Shown: positions 55,429 to 64,000 of the stretch, one piece after another
Position numbering within the stretch: position 1 is the stretch's first letter
Layout: every line of letters begins with the position of its first letter
Assembly: GCF_003336225.1 (NCBI RefSeq)
Contig: NZ_QPID01000005.1
Location: forward strand, 1-64,000
Direction: 5' to 3'
From: Corallincola holothuriorum
Lineage (GTDB): Bacteria; Pseudomonadota; Gammaproteobacteria; Enterobacterales; Neiellaceae
Length of the DNA: 64,000 bases
The notes under the pieces: generated by a model
Told to the model about the DNA's origin: nothing
Seen by the model: the letters and a program-made list of their open reading frames with translations, nothing else
Databases searched by the model: none
Program-made: the position numbers and the translations under genes

Positions 55429-58400
55429 GTGACTAAACGGTTCATATCCCCACTTTATTGGTTGAAAAAGGCTTGGCTGATTGTCGCCATATTTTTGGTG
55501 CTAGCGGCCATGGCGGTTAGTGGTGCGCGGGCGTTGTTGCCATACCTCGACGATTACCGTGACGAGATCGTGCAGTGGATGGCGCACGAGTACGATGTTC
55601 ACCTTGCCATTGATAGCCTGAGTGCGCGCTGGGAAAAGTTAGGCCCATCCCTCTCTCTGCAAGGCTTAACTCTGCTGGATGTCGATGACTCTAGCTTGCA
55701 GTTGTCAGTGGCCGAAGCGCGCGTCGAGCTGGATTTTTGGCGTACCCTCTATCACCGCGAGTTGCGCTTTAAAGATCTCACCTTGGATGGCGTGCGTTTT
55801 ACTGTCGACCCTTCAAAGTCAGCTGCTAATAATCAGATGGATCTCGATGTCAGGCATACATTAGCGACATTTTTTCTGGTGCACTTATCGAAAGTGGAAC
55901 TGACCAATTCTGAGCTTTTGTTACGTCAGGCGGATGACCACTGGCGTAAAATCGAGATTAATCGGGTGAGCTGGTTAAACCGCAACGGTAAACACCAGGG
56001 CCAGGGTGAAATCGTTTTAGAGTCACAGTCTCAGGAAACGGCTAATTTTGTGTTGAATGTGGCTGGAGAATTGGGTAACCCTGATTCATTGCAGGGGGAA
56101 CTCTATATTGATGCTCAAGGGGTCAATTTTACCCGCTATCTGAACAGGGTGCTGGGTGATTTTTATCAGGTGACATCAAACGAAATAAGCGCTGAAGTAT
56201 GGGTCGATTTTGCCTGGGATCGCCTTGTCGGAGTTTGGGTTGATTTTGGTGAAAACCACCTGAACTGGGATCTAGGTGGAGAGAGCCACAGTTTGACTCT
56301 GAATGGTGGCAGTGCGAAATGGCTGCCATTAGCGGAAGGCGGCTGGCAGTTCGCTTCCAGTGGTACTCAATTTGCCACCGATGGTAAGACCTGGAAAGAC
56401 TACGAAGTGGCCGGGAAATACCACAATGATAAAATGGCAGTGAGTGTTAAAGAGCTGGATATCAGTCGCTTACTTCCCCTGTTGACCTTGGCGCCGGTGT
56501 TGCCACCCGAGGTTGAAGATCCGCTGAGGGGGTTGAAGCCGGAGGGGATCCTGAAACGCTTCAATATGTATGTGGATGTGAGTCAACAGAGCTTACATCT
56601 GTCGGCCGATGTGTCGGGGCTGGGTTGGAATCATTGGCAGGGCATACCGGGGGTGAAGGGCATCGATGGTCGATTGGTTATTAACCCTGGAAGTGGTCAC
56701 CTGAGTTTGCAAGGGCGGCAGTTAGCCGTTGATGTCGGCGAGGTGTTCGCTGAACCGCTAGTGATTGAGCAGATGGGCGGCGTGCTTTATTGGTTGCAGC
56801 AGCCGGGGCATTTTCAACTGTTCTCCGATCGTGTCGCGCTGACAACACCTGACTTGGGGGTGACGGCTGGTTTTCATTTAGATATTGCCGAACAAACCTC
56901 TTTATCTTTGTACGCGGATACCTCGTTGAATGATGCTGCGTCGGCTTACCGTTATTACCCGCTGCCGGTGATGGACGAGGAGTTGGTGGCTTATCTAACT
57001 GATGCCTTACAGGGCGGGAATAGCCAGCAGGGCGGTTTGCTTTGGCATGGTAGCTTTGCTGAATTCCCCTACAGTAATAATAAAGGCATCTTTCAAGCCC
57101 ACCTCAACTTGGATAAAGCCAGATTTAAATTTGACCCTGAATGGCCAGCGTTAGACCCGGTTGATCTGCGGCTAATGTTTGAGAATGATGGCCTTAAAAT
57201 CACCTCTTCTGGAGGTGATTTGATGGGCACTGAACTGCTGTCATTGCAAGCGGATATTCCGGAGTTTCAAGACAAGTCTGTGCTTTTTATTCAGGCATCG
57301 GCACGCAGTGATGGACCCAAAGCTACCGCGTTAATGAACGCATCGCCATTCCAAGAGCCGGTGGGGCAAGTGCTTGAAGATCTGCCGGTTAAGGGCGGAG
57401 TTACAGCGAAACTTGATTTAACCATCCCGCTGTACGAAGAAGATCCTGTAGTAGCCAAAGGTGAAGTGTTCTTCAAAAATAATGAGGTGACAATCGCCGC
57501 GGCAGGAATGACCTTGCAGCAGGTTAATGGCAGTTTGTCATTTGTTGATAGCACGATACAGATGCGAAGCTCGACCGCCACCTTGTACGGTGAGCCGGTG
57601 CGTTTTGATCTGGATGGTCGCGAAACGGGTAATGATGACTATCGTATTGATGCCTCGGTTGATGGTCACTGGCCCGTGTCTGCGCTTGGTGCCCTATGGG
57701 ATGATCCGCGTTTGGCATTGGCACAGGGTTCGGCGGATTGGCAGGGGGCTGTTGCTGTCCGGTCGATAGGCGAGAGAATCCTCACCGATATTACGGTGAG
57801 TAGCGGGCTAAAGGGGGTGAGCGTTGATTTACCTGCGCCTTTTGATAAGCCTGCTGAAGCCTCTTGGCCGATGATGGTGCGGTTGAACCATGACGGTCAG
57901 ACCTTGCGTATCGATACGGAAGTTCCTGAGCGGTATAGGAGTCGGGTGATAATGACCGACGATGGTGATGATCTATTATTGGATTCCGTCAGTGTGGCAA
58001 TTGGCAATACTGACTTACCGCCATCCAAAAATGGTGATGTACAAGTTGGCGTAAAATTACCTGAGTTCGATCTGTCCCCCTGGCTCGACCAACTGTCAGT
58101 GCTGCACCCTGATAAAGTGGATGGGGTGTCCCTGTCTGCACCAGAAAACGTTAACCGTGTTGAGTTTAGGAAGTTACGCGCTGATATTGGACGACTGACG
58201 GTGTCTGGTTTAGCGTTTGAACAGTTTAATCTGGATGTGACTGCCAATAGTGGTGTGTTGAGTGGTCAGGTCAGTGGTGATCAGGCGGAACTGGATTTTA
58301 CCTACGCCAATGACTCAGCGGTGATTAATGCTGAATATCTAACATTAATGCTTGATCACCAATTTGAGGCGACAGATAGCAGCGATAAGGGTGAGACGGA

Positions 58401-59517
58401 TAGTGTTGCAGAACCGCCTGATGAGATCCCCGCCGATGGTGCTGATGAGAGTGTTGTATTAAAAAGTCATACGGATGGGGCTGGCGCTGACCATGATTCT
58501 GGAGCGGGGGCACCGTCTGTTGATAGTGAACACGCAGAAGGGGCTTTGCTTGATGAACTTGCGGCAACAGAGAGCCGAAAGCTGCCAGCTATCTCGTTAA
58601 AATGTAAGCGATGTGTTTATGACAAATACACCTTAGGGCAAGTCGTCTTTGAGCTACAACCTTGGCATGACGGGGCAAAGGGGATGTCGCTGGAAGCGTT
58701 AAACGTTGATGCCAAAGATGGCAAACTGCGGATGCAAGGTGGCTGGCGCGAAAATAGAGAGGGGCAGATTGTCACTCAGGTTAAGGGCACTTTTGTGAGT
58801 AAGGACACTGGCGAAACAGCTGATTTTGTTGGTTTGCCATCACTGATCCGAGATGCCACGATGGATAGCTCCTTTGACTTTTCTTGGTTGGGCTACCCCG
58901 AACAGTATACCCATAAGAACTTCAACGGCACCATGTCGACCAATATGAAGGATGGTTACATTGTTGATGCGGGCGGTGGCGGTGTTGGGATCATCAGCAT
59001 GCTTAGCCTGGATACGCTGCTTCGGCGTTTGCGCCTGGATTTTAGCGATATGTTTGATAAGGGGCTCACTTTCAATACCTTCAAAGGCAATTACGATATT
59101 GAGAGTGGTGTTGTGTCTACGAAAGACCTGAAGATGGTAGGCGCCTCAGGCACCATGACTATTGCTGGCCACACCTCACTGGTGACAGAAGAGCTGGACT
59201 ATGACGTGGTGTTTTATCCTAAACTCACTGCGAGCCTGCCAGTATTGACCGCGTTTGCTATTACCCCTGTCACTGGATTGGCGGTATTGGCGCTAACTCA
59301 GGTGATCGACCCTGTGGTTGAAGTGGTCTATCAGGTCAATATGAAAATTGAAGGCACCATGTCTGAGCCGAAAGTCTATGAATTGGATCGCAAGAGTAAA
59401 GACGTGAAGATGAAAGAGTTGAAGAAGCAGGAGTCTGAGGAGATAAAGGATGCTGACGGAGGCAGCGTTGATGCCACGGGTAAGCTTTCTGACTCTAAAT
59501 TGGCTGAGGCCGCATGA
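55429..59517 (+). CDS. yhdP: AsmA-like/TamB-superfamily envelope protein YhdP
   Basis: 1362 residues with a GTG start directly after the rng stop. One N-terminal membrane helix (~14-34), then a long beta-rich periplasmic body typical of YhdP, which forms a bridge that moves phospholipids to the outer membrane. The C-terminal DUF3971/AsmA block is present (TVSTNMKDG-like MSTNMKDGYIVDAGG, GLTFNTFKGNY, ELDYDVVFYPKLTASLPVL). Longer than E. coli YhdP (1266), partly through an acidic Asp/Glu/Gly/Ala-rich insert at about 980-1055, followed by CKRC. Its stop overlaps the nit start (ATGA). Confidence 0.92.
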   Translation: MTKRFISPLYWLKKAWLIVAIFLVLAAMAVSGARALLPYLDDYRDEIVQWMAHEYDVHLAIDSLSARWEKLGPSLSLQGLTLLDVDDSSLQLSVAEARVELDFWRTLYHRELRFKDLTLDGVRFTVDPSKSAANNQMDLDVRHTLATFFLVHLSKVELTNSELLLRQADDHWRKIEINRVSWLNRNGKHQGQGEIVLESQSQETANFVLNVAGELGNPDSLQGELYIDAQGVNFTRYLNRVLGDFYQVTSNEISAEVWVDFAWDRLVGVWVDFGENHLNWDLGGESHSLTLNGGSAKWLPLAEGGWQFASSGTQFATDGKTWKDYEVAGKYHNDKMAVSVKELDISRLLPLLTLAPVLPPEVEDPLRGLKPEGILKRFNMYVDVSQQSLHLSADVSGLGWNHWQGIPGVKGIDGRLVINPGSGHLSLQGRQLAVDVGEVFAEPLVIEQMGGVLYWLQQPGHFQLFSDRVALTTPDLGVTAGFHLDIAEQTSLSLYADTSLNDAASAYRYYPLPVMDEELVAYLTDALQGGNSQQGGLLWHGSFAEFPYSNNKGIFQAHLNLDKARFKFDPEWPALDPVDLRLMFENDGLKITSSGGDLMGTELLSLQADIPEFQDKSVLFIQASARSDGPKATALMNASPFQEPVGQVLEDLPVKGGVTAKLDLTIPLYEEDPVVAKGEVFFKNNEVTIAAAGMTLQQVNGSLSFVDSTIQMRSSTATLYGEPVRFDLDGRETGNDDYRIDASVDGHWPVSALGALWDDPRLALAQGSADWQGAVAVRSIGERILTDITVSSGLKGVSVDLPAPFDKPAEASWPMMVRLNHDGQTLRIDTEVPERYRSRVIMTDDGDDLLLDSVSVAIGNTDLPPSKNGDVQVGVKLPEFDLSPWLDQLSVLHPDKVDGVSLSAPENVNRVEFRKLRADIGRLTVSGLAFEQFNLDVTANSGVLSGQVSGDQAELDFTYANDSAVINAEYLTLMLDHQFEATDSSDKGETDSVAEPPDEIPADGADESVVLKSHTDGAGADHDSGAGAPSVDSEHAEGALLDELAATESRKLPAISLKCKRCVYDKYTLGQVVFELQPWHDGAKGMSLEALNVDAKDGKLRMQGGWRENREGQIVTQVKGTFVSKDTGETADFVGLPSLIRDATMDSSFDFSWLGYPEQYTHKNFNGTMSTNMKDGYIVDAGGGGVGIISMLSLDTLLRRLRLDFSDMFDKGLTFNTFKGNYDIESGVVSTKDLKMVGASGTMTIAGHTSLVTEELDYDVVFYPKLTASLPVLTAFAITPVTGLAVLALTQVIDPVVEVVYQVNMKIEGTMSEPKVYELDRKSKDVKMKELKKQESEEIKDADGGSVDATGKLSDSKLAEAA

Positions 59518-60341
59518 GCTGGTTGAGCGCGGTACAAATGGTCAGTGGCCCGATACCGGCAGATAATTTTGCTCGCCTAGTCGTATTGCTAAGTAAGCTG
59601 CCGGAACATCGCCCCCAGTTGGTGGTGTTGCCAGAAAACGTGCTTTGCTTTGGCGGAGATCCACAGGCTCTGCAAACCATTGCGGAGTCACCTAACGATG
59701 GTCCCATTCAGCGTCAATTGGCGGCGTTAGCTAAGCAGTTTCAGTTTTGGCTAGTCGCAGGCAGCTTTCCTTTACGCGCTGATGATCAAGTGACAGCCAG
59801 CAGTTTGCTGTTTTCTCCAGCCGGAGAAACCATTGCCAAATACGATAAGATCCACTTGTTTGATGTCGATGTGGATGATGCTACTGGCCGTTATCGCGAG
59901 TCAGACCAATATCTTCATGGTGCCACACCGACGGTCGTGCCAACCCCTCTGGGCAATTTGGGGATGGCTGTTTGTTACGATCTCCGTTTTCCTGAACAGT
60001 TCCGTTGGATGCGGCAGCAAGGCGCTGATGTTATCTCGTTACCTGCGGCATTTACGCAGGTCACAGGAGAGGCGCATTGGCATACGTTAATCCGTGCTCG
60101 AGCTATTGAAAACCAATGCTATTTGGTGGCCGCCGATCAAGGTGGCGTGCATGCGGATGGGCGCGAGACATTTGGTCACAGCATGATTGTCGATCCCTGG
60201 GGCGAGGTGGTAGCCGAGCTGGAGAAAGGGGAAGGGGTGATCAGTGTTGCCATGGATAGTGAGAAAATGGCACGTATCCGTAGTAACATGCCGGTATCGC
60301 AACATGCCCGCTTTCATTGTCATTGGGGTAAGGAGTCTTAA
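59514..60341 (+). CDS. Carbon-nitrogen hydrolase (nitrilase superfamily, Nit-like)
   Basis: 275 residues. The Glu-Lys-Cys triad is visible: E in [12 protein letters not shown] in [12 protein letters not shown] in [11 protein letters not shown]. Closest in type to the Nit branch that repairs deaminated glutathione or hydrolyses omega-amides. Conserved as yhdP-nit-tldD in many gammaproteobacteria. Ends on the tldD ATG. Confidence 0.92.
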   Translation: MSWLSAVQMVSGPIPADNFARLVVLLSKLPEHRPQLVVLPENVLCFGGDPQALQTIAESPNDGPIQRQLAALAKQFQFWLVAGSFPLRADDQVTASSLLFSPAGETIAKYDKIHLFDVDVDDATGRYRESDQYLHGATPTVVPTPLGNLGMAVCYDLRFPEQFRWMRQQGADVISLPAAFTQVTGEAHWHTLIRARAIENQCYLVAADQGGVHADGRETFGHSMIVDPWGEVVAELEKGEGVISVAMDSEKMARIRSNMPVSQHARFHCHWGKES

Positions 60342-61789
60342 TGTCTATTGCATTGGCGCAGCAACATCTGCTTGAGCCGACAGGTATCACCATCGCCACA
60401 TTGGAAGAAACGCTCGCATTTCTTCATCAGCAGCCTCTGGATTTTTCCGATCTCTATTTTCAGTCCAGTCGCCATGAGTCTTGGATGTTAGAAGATGGCA
60501 TTGTTAAAGAGGGCAGCTTTAATATTGAACGTGGCGTCGGTGTCCGAGCGGTGCAAGGAGAGAAAACCGGCTTCGCCTATGCCGATGAGATCACCCCTTC
60601 AGCGATCCGAACCGCAGCAACTGCAGCACGCGGCATCGCCCGTAGCGCGAGTCATGCAGAGCCCTGTGTTGCCCTTAAAGCGATGGCAGCGGCTCCGCTT
60701 TACCCTGCTGAAGACCCGCTTAATAGTTGGGATGAACAAACCAAAATCGCTTTACTGCATGAGATGGAAGCGGAAGCTCGACGCATGGACCCGCGGGTCA
60801 AGCAGGTGATTGCGTCTATTTCTGGGGTTTATGAACAGGTGTTGGTGGCGGCCTCTGACGGCACTTTAGCCGCAGATTACCGCCCTTTAGTTCGACTTAA
60901 TTGTACCGTTCTGGCAGAACAGGATGGGCGGCGTGAACGTGGCTCGGCGGGCGGTGGTGGCCGCGGTAGCTATGAGATGTTCTTAGCCTCCGACAACGCT
61001 GTAAAAGTCGCCTTAGGCTATGCCAGAGAAGCGGTAAGGCAAGCGACTGTGAATTTAGCCGCCATTGATGCGCCAGCGGGAACCATGCCCGTGGTTCTTG
61101 GTGCCGGCTGGCCCGGCGTGTTATTGCATGAAGCGGTGGGGCACGGTCTGGAAGGTGACTTTAATCGTAAAGGTACCTCAGCGTTTGCTGGTAAGGTGGG
61201 CGAGTTAGTCGCCAGTCCGCTATGCACCGTTGTTGATGATGGCACCATGGCAGGACGTCGGGGCTCATTATCTATTGATGATGAAGGTACACCGGGACAG
61301 TACACCACTTTGATTGAAGAGGGTGTGCTCAAAGGCTATATGCAAGATAAGCTCAATGCCCGTTTAATGGGCGAGCAGCCTACCGGGAATGGTCGCCGGG
61401 AATCTTATGCCCACCTGCCGATGCCGCGAATGACAAATACCTATATGTTGCCGGGAGAGCATACGCCGGAAGCGATTATCGCGTCGGTTGAGAGTGGCAT
61501 CTATGCCCCCAACTTTGGCGGTGGTCAGGTAGATATTACTTCCGGTCGTTTTGTGTTTTCTGCGTCCGAAGCCTACTTGATCGAAAACGGCCAAGTGACT
61601 AAGCCAATTAAAGGTGCCACATTAATAGGCGTTGGTGCAGAGGCGATGCAACAGATCTCTATGGTTGGAAACGATTTGGCGTTGGATAAAGGGGTCGGTG
61701 TTTGCGGTAAGGATGGTCAAAGTGTTCCCGTCGGCGTCGGGCAGCCAACTATTAAGCTGGATCAGCTGACCGTCGGCGGAACAGCTTAG
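60341..61789 (+). CDS. tldD: Metalloprotease TldD
   Basis: 482 residues, E. coli length 481. Zinc-binding [12 protein letters not shown] (HExxxH) and Cys/His-containing C-terminus [20 protein letters not shown]. TldD works with TldE in peptide processing such as microcin B17 and CcdA; tldE is not in the window. Start overlaps the last base of the hydrolase stop. Confidence 0.97.
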   Translation: MSIALAQQHLLEPTGITIATLEETLAFLHQQPLDFSDLYFQSSRHESWMLEDGIVKEGSFNIERGVGVRAVQGEKTGFAYADEITPSAIRTAATAARGIARSASHAEPCVALKAMAAAPLYPAEDPLNSWDEQTKIALLHEMEAEARRMDPRVKQVIASISGVYEQVLVAASDGTLAADYRPLVRLNCTVLAEQDGRRERGSAGGGGRGSYEMFLASDNAVKVALGYAREAVRQATVNLAAIDAPAGTMPVVLGAGWPGVLLHEAVGHGLEGDFNRKGTSAFAGKVGELVASPLCTVVDDGTMAGRRGSLSIDDEGTPGQYTTLIEEGVLKGYMQDKLNARLMGEQPTGNGRRESYAHLPMPRMTNTYMLPGEHTPEAIIASVESGIYAPNFGGGQVDITSGRFVFSASEAYLIENGQVTKPIKGATLIGVGAEAMQQISMVGNDLALDKGVGVCGKDGQSVPVGVGQPTIKLDQLTVGGTA

Positions 61790-61863
61790 TGACCAGATGC
61801 TAAGTGAACAGGAATCGTTAGATTCGATTGCAAGACATCAATCGATGCTATCTCGTTAAACAT

Positions 61864-61887
61864 AAAGCCCAGCATTTGCTGGGCTTT
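61864..61887. terminator. Terminator between convergent tldD and the Ig-like gene
   Basis: AAAGCCCAGC-ATTT-GCTGGGCTTT, with short T runs on both strands. Confidence 0.8.
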
Positions 61888-61911
61888 ATTGTGATTATCG
61901 CAGGGTGAAGG

Positions 61912-64000
61912 TTAGAGCCCCGTCATCGTTAGCGGCACCTGTAGCACCATACCCAGTCCTTTTGGTGTGGTGATGGTGACAGTGATAAAGCCAACCTCAG
62001 TGGGATCACCCGGTGCGAGAGTATTTAGCAGGCTAAAGCTGACCGTGTCTCTATAGCTATCTGCTGAGCCAATGGCGGTACCACGGCTGTTGGCGACGGT
62101 GATGTTGGTGGTGCCGGTTAGGTCGCCTTGGTCACTGGCGACTACGATGGTTGTTCCTTCAGGGAGTATCTGATCCATACTGTCACCGATGTGAAAACTC
62201 AAGTTGGCCGCTGCGCCTGCGTTCAAAGTGACGCCGCTTGCTCCAATTACACCAGTGTTGCCAGCCCCTTGCTGTTGGGTGCTTGAGTCATCAAAACTAC
62301 CATTGAGATAGTCCAGTTCCCAATTGGCTGCAGAGTCCGACATGATTAATACGATCGCTCGGCGAATATGCAGTTTATTGTTGCCGGCGTCGGCACTGCC
62401 ACATAGGCTGCCGGAACACTGCGGGCCATTAAACAGGCCATCGGCAAGGTTGAAGCCGCCACTATTTGCGTAGTCTAAGAAAGGCTCGTCAGTTTCTCTG
62501 ATGAAGCTTTCGTCATCATCTCGCCAAGCCTCGCTCATATCGACAAACCCTGTGACTACGCCGGGCTGGCTAAAGCCTGCGTTGACCGAGGCGCCAGCGG
62601 CAATTGCGGTGCCGTCAGCCTCATCAAATATGCCGTTGCCGTTGTTATCGAAGAAAGTCTCGTGACCCACGGCTGATGCCAGAATGGTAACGCGATGGTC
62701 GGTTGGGCGTGGATCAGTACTGGTCCAGGTGGCTTGGCAACTGCCAGATAGCGTTTGGCAGCTTGGGGTGATCTGACCTGCTTCTGCGGTAAAGTTAACC
62801 GTTGTGCCATCTGGGGCCGGATTATTGAAACTGTCAGCCAACCAGACAGTTAAGGTCACTGTTTCGCCGTTATGGCGCCATGCTTCTGGGTTGAGAATGT
62901 CAGGGGACAGAGTGAAGCTGCTTTGTTCTGCCAGCCCGGTGTTTATGGTCAATAGATCTGATTGGCTCTGTATGATGTCATTGCCTGTGAGTGGACAAGC
63001 GGTGGCATCCTGTTGTGTTTGGGCGGTGACCCTTACCGGCGTCGGCACATTCCCTGATTGCACTTTTGTGGTAACCAGACCTTCTGAGTTAGTCAGTCCT
63101 GACTGTTGGCTTAGGCTTAAGCCCCCAACCTGAGTATCCAGACTGAAGCAGACTAGACGCTGTGGTAGTAACGAGCCCTGACTGCCTTTGACTAAAAAAG
63201 TGACGGTTGAGCTTTCCTGATTGCCTTGTCCACCGGTACCTTTGAGTACGATCTGCTCGGGCTCAGCGGAGACAAACTCAATTGAGCCCAGGGCTTCTGC
63301 TTCAATGGTGAGGGTTGCCAGAGCGTTCAGCGTGCTTGAACTATTACTGACAGTGGCAAGTAAGCTGTCACTGATTTCGCCGCCACTGGCACAGCTTTGA
63401 TCCTGAAAAGTCGCTTGTGCCCGTCCTGCGATGGTTTGTGCGGTGGCATCTAAGCTGGCTTTACCATCTGCTGAGCAGCCGGAAGTAAAACTGACTGTCG
63501 CAGGTTCCAATAGGGCGCTAAGGCTACCATCGTCCGCCATTTCAACTAAATCTACGGTGAGACCCACGGTACCGCCTGCACTGATGCTGTCAGTGGCTAT
63601 ACCAACCACGCCATTTTGAAAACTGGCCGGATCGGCTTTGTCAGGCCAGTATCCTAGCAATATGGTGTCGCCGTCGCCGATAGCGTCACGAGCAAGGATC
63701 TCATAGCTGAGGCTGGCAGATAGCGTTAAGTCGTCGACTGATACTGTGGCTATCGCTTGATCTGCACCGAGATCGGTGTCCGTTCCGGTTAGCGTCACTT
63801 CCGCCTGACCGTTCGCTGCGGTTAGGGCGGTGAAGGGGGTTAAAGTCCCTAAGCCTGCAGTGAAGCTGATCACCTGATTTTCCAGCGGTTGGCTCTCGCC
63901 ATCTAACAAGGTTGCCCGTAGCTGTACGTTGCTGCCGGCATTAAATCTATTCACCGGCGTGCCGCTATCCAGCATCACTATTGCTAGGCTAGGACTCTCA
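61912..64000 (-). CDS. Large Ig-like repeat surface protein, C-terminal part (start outside window)
   Basis: At least 696 residues; the frame stays open to the right edge, so the GTG at 63978 is not the true start. Tandem beta-sandwich Ig-like repeats are visible (SNVQLRATLLDGESQPLENQVISF, TVSFTSGCSADGKA, TVTFLVKGSQG, TLTVWLADSFNNPAPDGTTV), as in invasin/Big-type surface proteins. A calcium-type DNNGNGIFDEADG loop lies near 62600-62660. Several Cys pairs. It ends in QVPLTMTGL with no anchor or secretion tail. Function unknown, probably secreted; its N-terminus and signal peptide cannot be seen here. Confidence 0.75.
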   Translation of the reverse strand, partial: ESPSLAIVMLDSGTPVNRFNAGSNVQLRATLLDGESQPLENQVISFTAGLGTLTPFTALTAANGQAEVTLTGTDTDLGADQAIATVSVDDLTLSASLSYEILARDAIGDGDTILLGYWPDKADPASFQNGVVGIATDSISAGGTVGLTVDLVEMADDGSLSALLEPATVSFTSGCSADGKASLDATAQTIAGRAQATFQDQSCASGGEISDSLLATVSNSSSTLNALATLTIEAEALGSIEFVSAEPEQIVLKGTGGQGNQESSTVTFLVKGSQGSLLPQRLVCFSLDTQVGGLSLSQQSGLTNSEGLVTTKVQSGNVPTPVRVTAQTQQDATACPLTGNDIIQSQSDLLTINTGLAEQSSFTLSPDILNPEAWRHNGETVTLTVWLADSFNNPAPDGTTVNFTAEAGQITPSCQTLSGSCQATWTSTDPRPTDHRVTILASAVGHETFFDNNGNGIFDEADGTAIAAGASVNAGFSQPGVVTGFVDMSEAWRDDDESFIRETDEPFLDYANSGGFNLADGLFNGPQCSGSLCGSADAGNNKLHIRRAIVLIMSDSAANWELDYLNGSFDDSSTQQQGAGNTGVIGASGVTLNAGAAANLSFHIGDSMDQILPEGTTIVVASDQGDLTGTTNITVANSRGTAIGSADSYRDTVSFSLLNTLAPGDPTEVGFITVTITTPKGLGMVLQVPLTMTGL

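Overview
The window looks like a chromosomal segment of a marine gammaproteobacterium in the broad Vibrionales/Alteromonadales/Aeromonadales area. The evidence is the gene order and close family matches: a complete MSHA type IV pilus locus between csrD and mreBCD, the uvrA/yajR/ssb neighbourhood, and the mreBCD-maf-rng-yhdP-nit-tldD block. Base composition looks moderate, with no obvious foreign island, transposase, prophage, tRNA or CRISPR array. The genus cannot be fixed from the sequence alone.

Layout. (1) 1-600: the 3' end of a 5S rRNA gene, then three intrinsic terminators and a degenerate 5S-like structured element, the end of an rrn operon that appears partly duplicated. (2) 609-9579 (minus): two tandem copies of a two-gene phosphotransferase module. 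Each copy has an EIIA-HPr-EI fusion followed by a PtsG-type EIIC-EIIB permease with a second EIIB-like domain, so each pair has every PTS domain needed to pass phosphate from PEP to sugar. (3) 9838-18182: a SYLF lipid-binding protein, a small unknown protein, uvrA (minus), a secreted GH13 alpha-amylase, the MFS transporter yajR and ssb. (4) 18461-22732: a metal (zinc) cluster with a His-rich ZrgA-like protein, a Zur-type Fur regulator, a MerC-like membrane protein, a DUF3299 lipoprotein and a MacB/FtsX-type ABC pair. Two Zur-box-like palindromes lie at its two promoter regions. (5) 22884-30700: a secreted CotH-kinase-like protein with a GlyGly-CTERM tail, a transglutaminase-like/TPR lipoprotein, a REC-EAL response regulator, csrD and a PLP-dependent desulfhydrase-like enzyme. 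(6) 30817-50173: mshI, mshI2, J, K, L, M, N, E, G, F, B, A, a second mshA, C, D, O, P and Q, mostly overlapping or tightly spaced. (7) 50201-61789: a YbaK-like deacylase (minus), mreB-mreC-mreD, maf, rng, yhdP, nit and tldD. (8) 61912-64000 (minus): the C-terminal part of a large Ig-like repeat protein that runs off the right edge.

How parts fit together. MshE carries two c-di-GMP-binding MshEN motifs, and the genes just before the pilus locus encode a probable c-di-GMP phosphodiesterase (REC-EAL) and the catalytically degenerate GGDEF/EAL protein CsrD, so surface attachment is probably tuned by c-di-GMP. The zinc cluster looks like a Zur regulon. The two PTS modules, the secreted amylase and the secreted CotH and Ig-like proteins suggest a surface-associated, carbohydrate-using lifestyle. 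Most functional statements come from family recognition by eye; no database search was possible.
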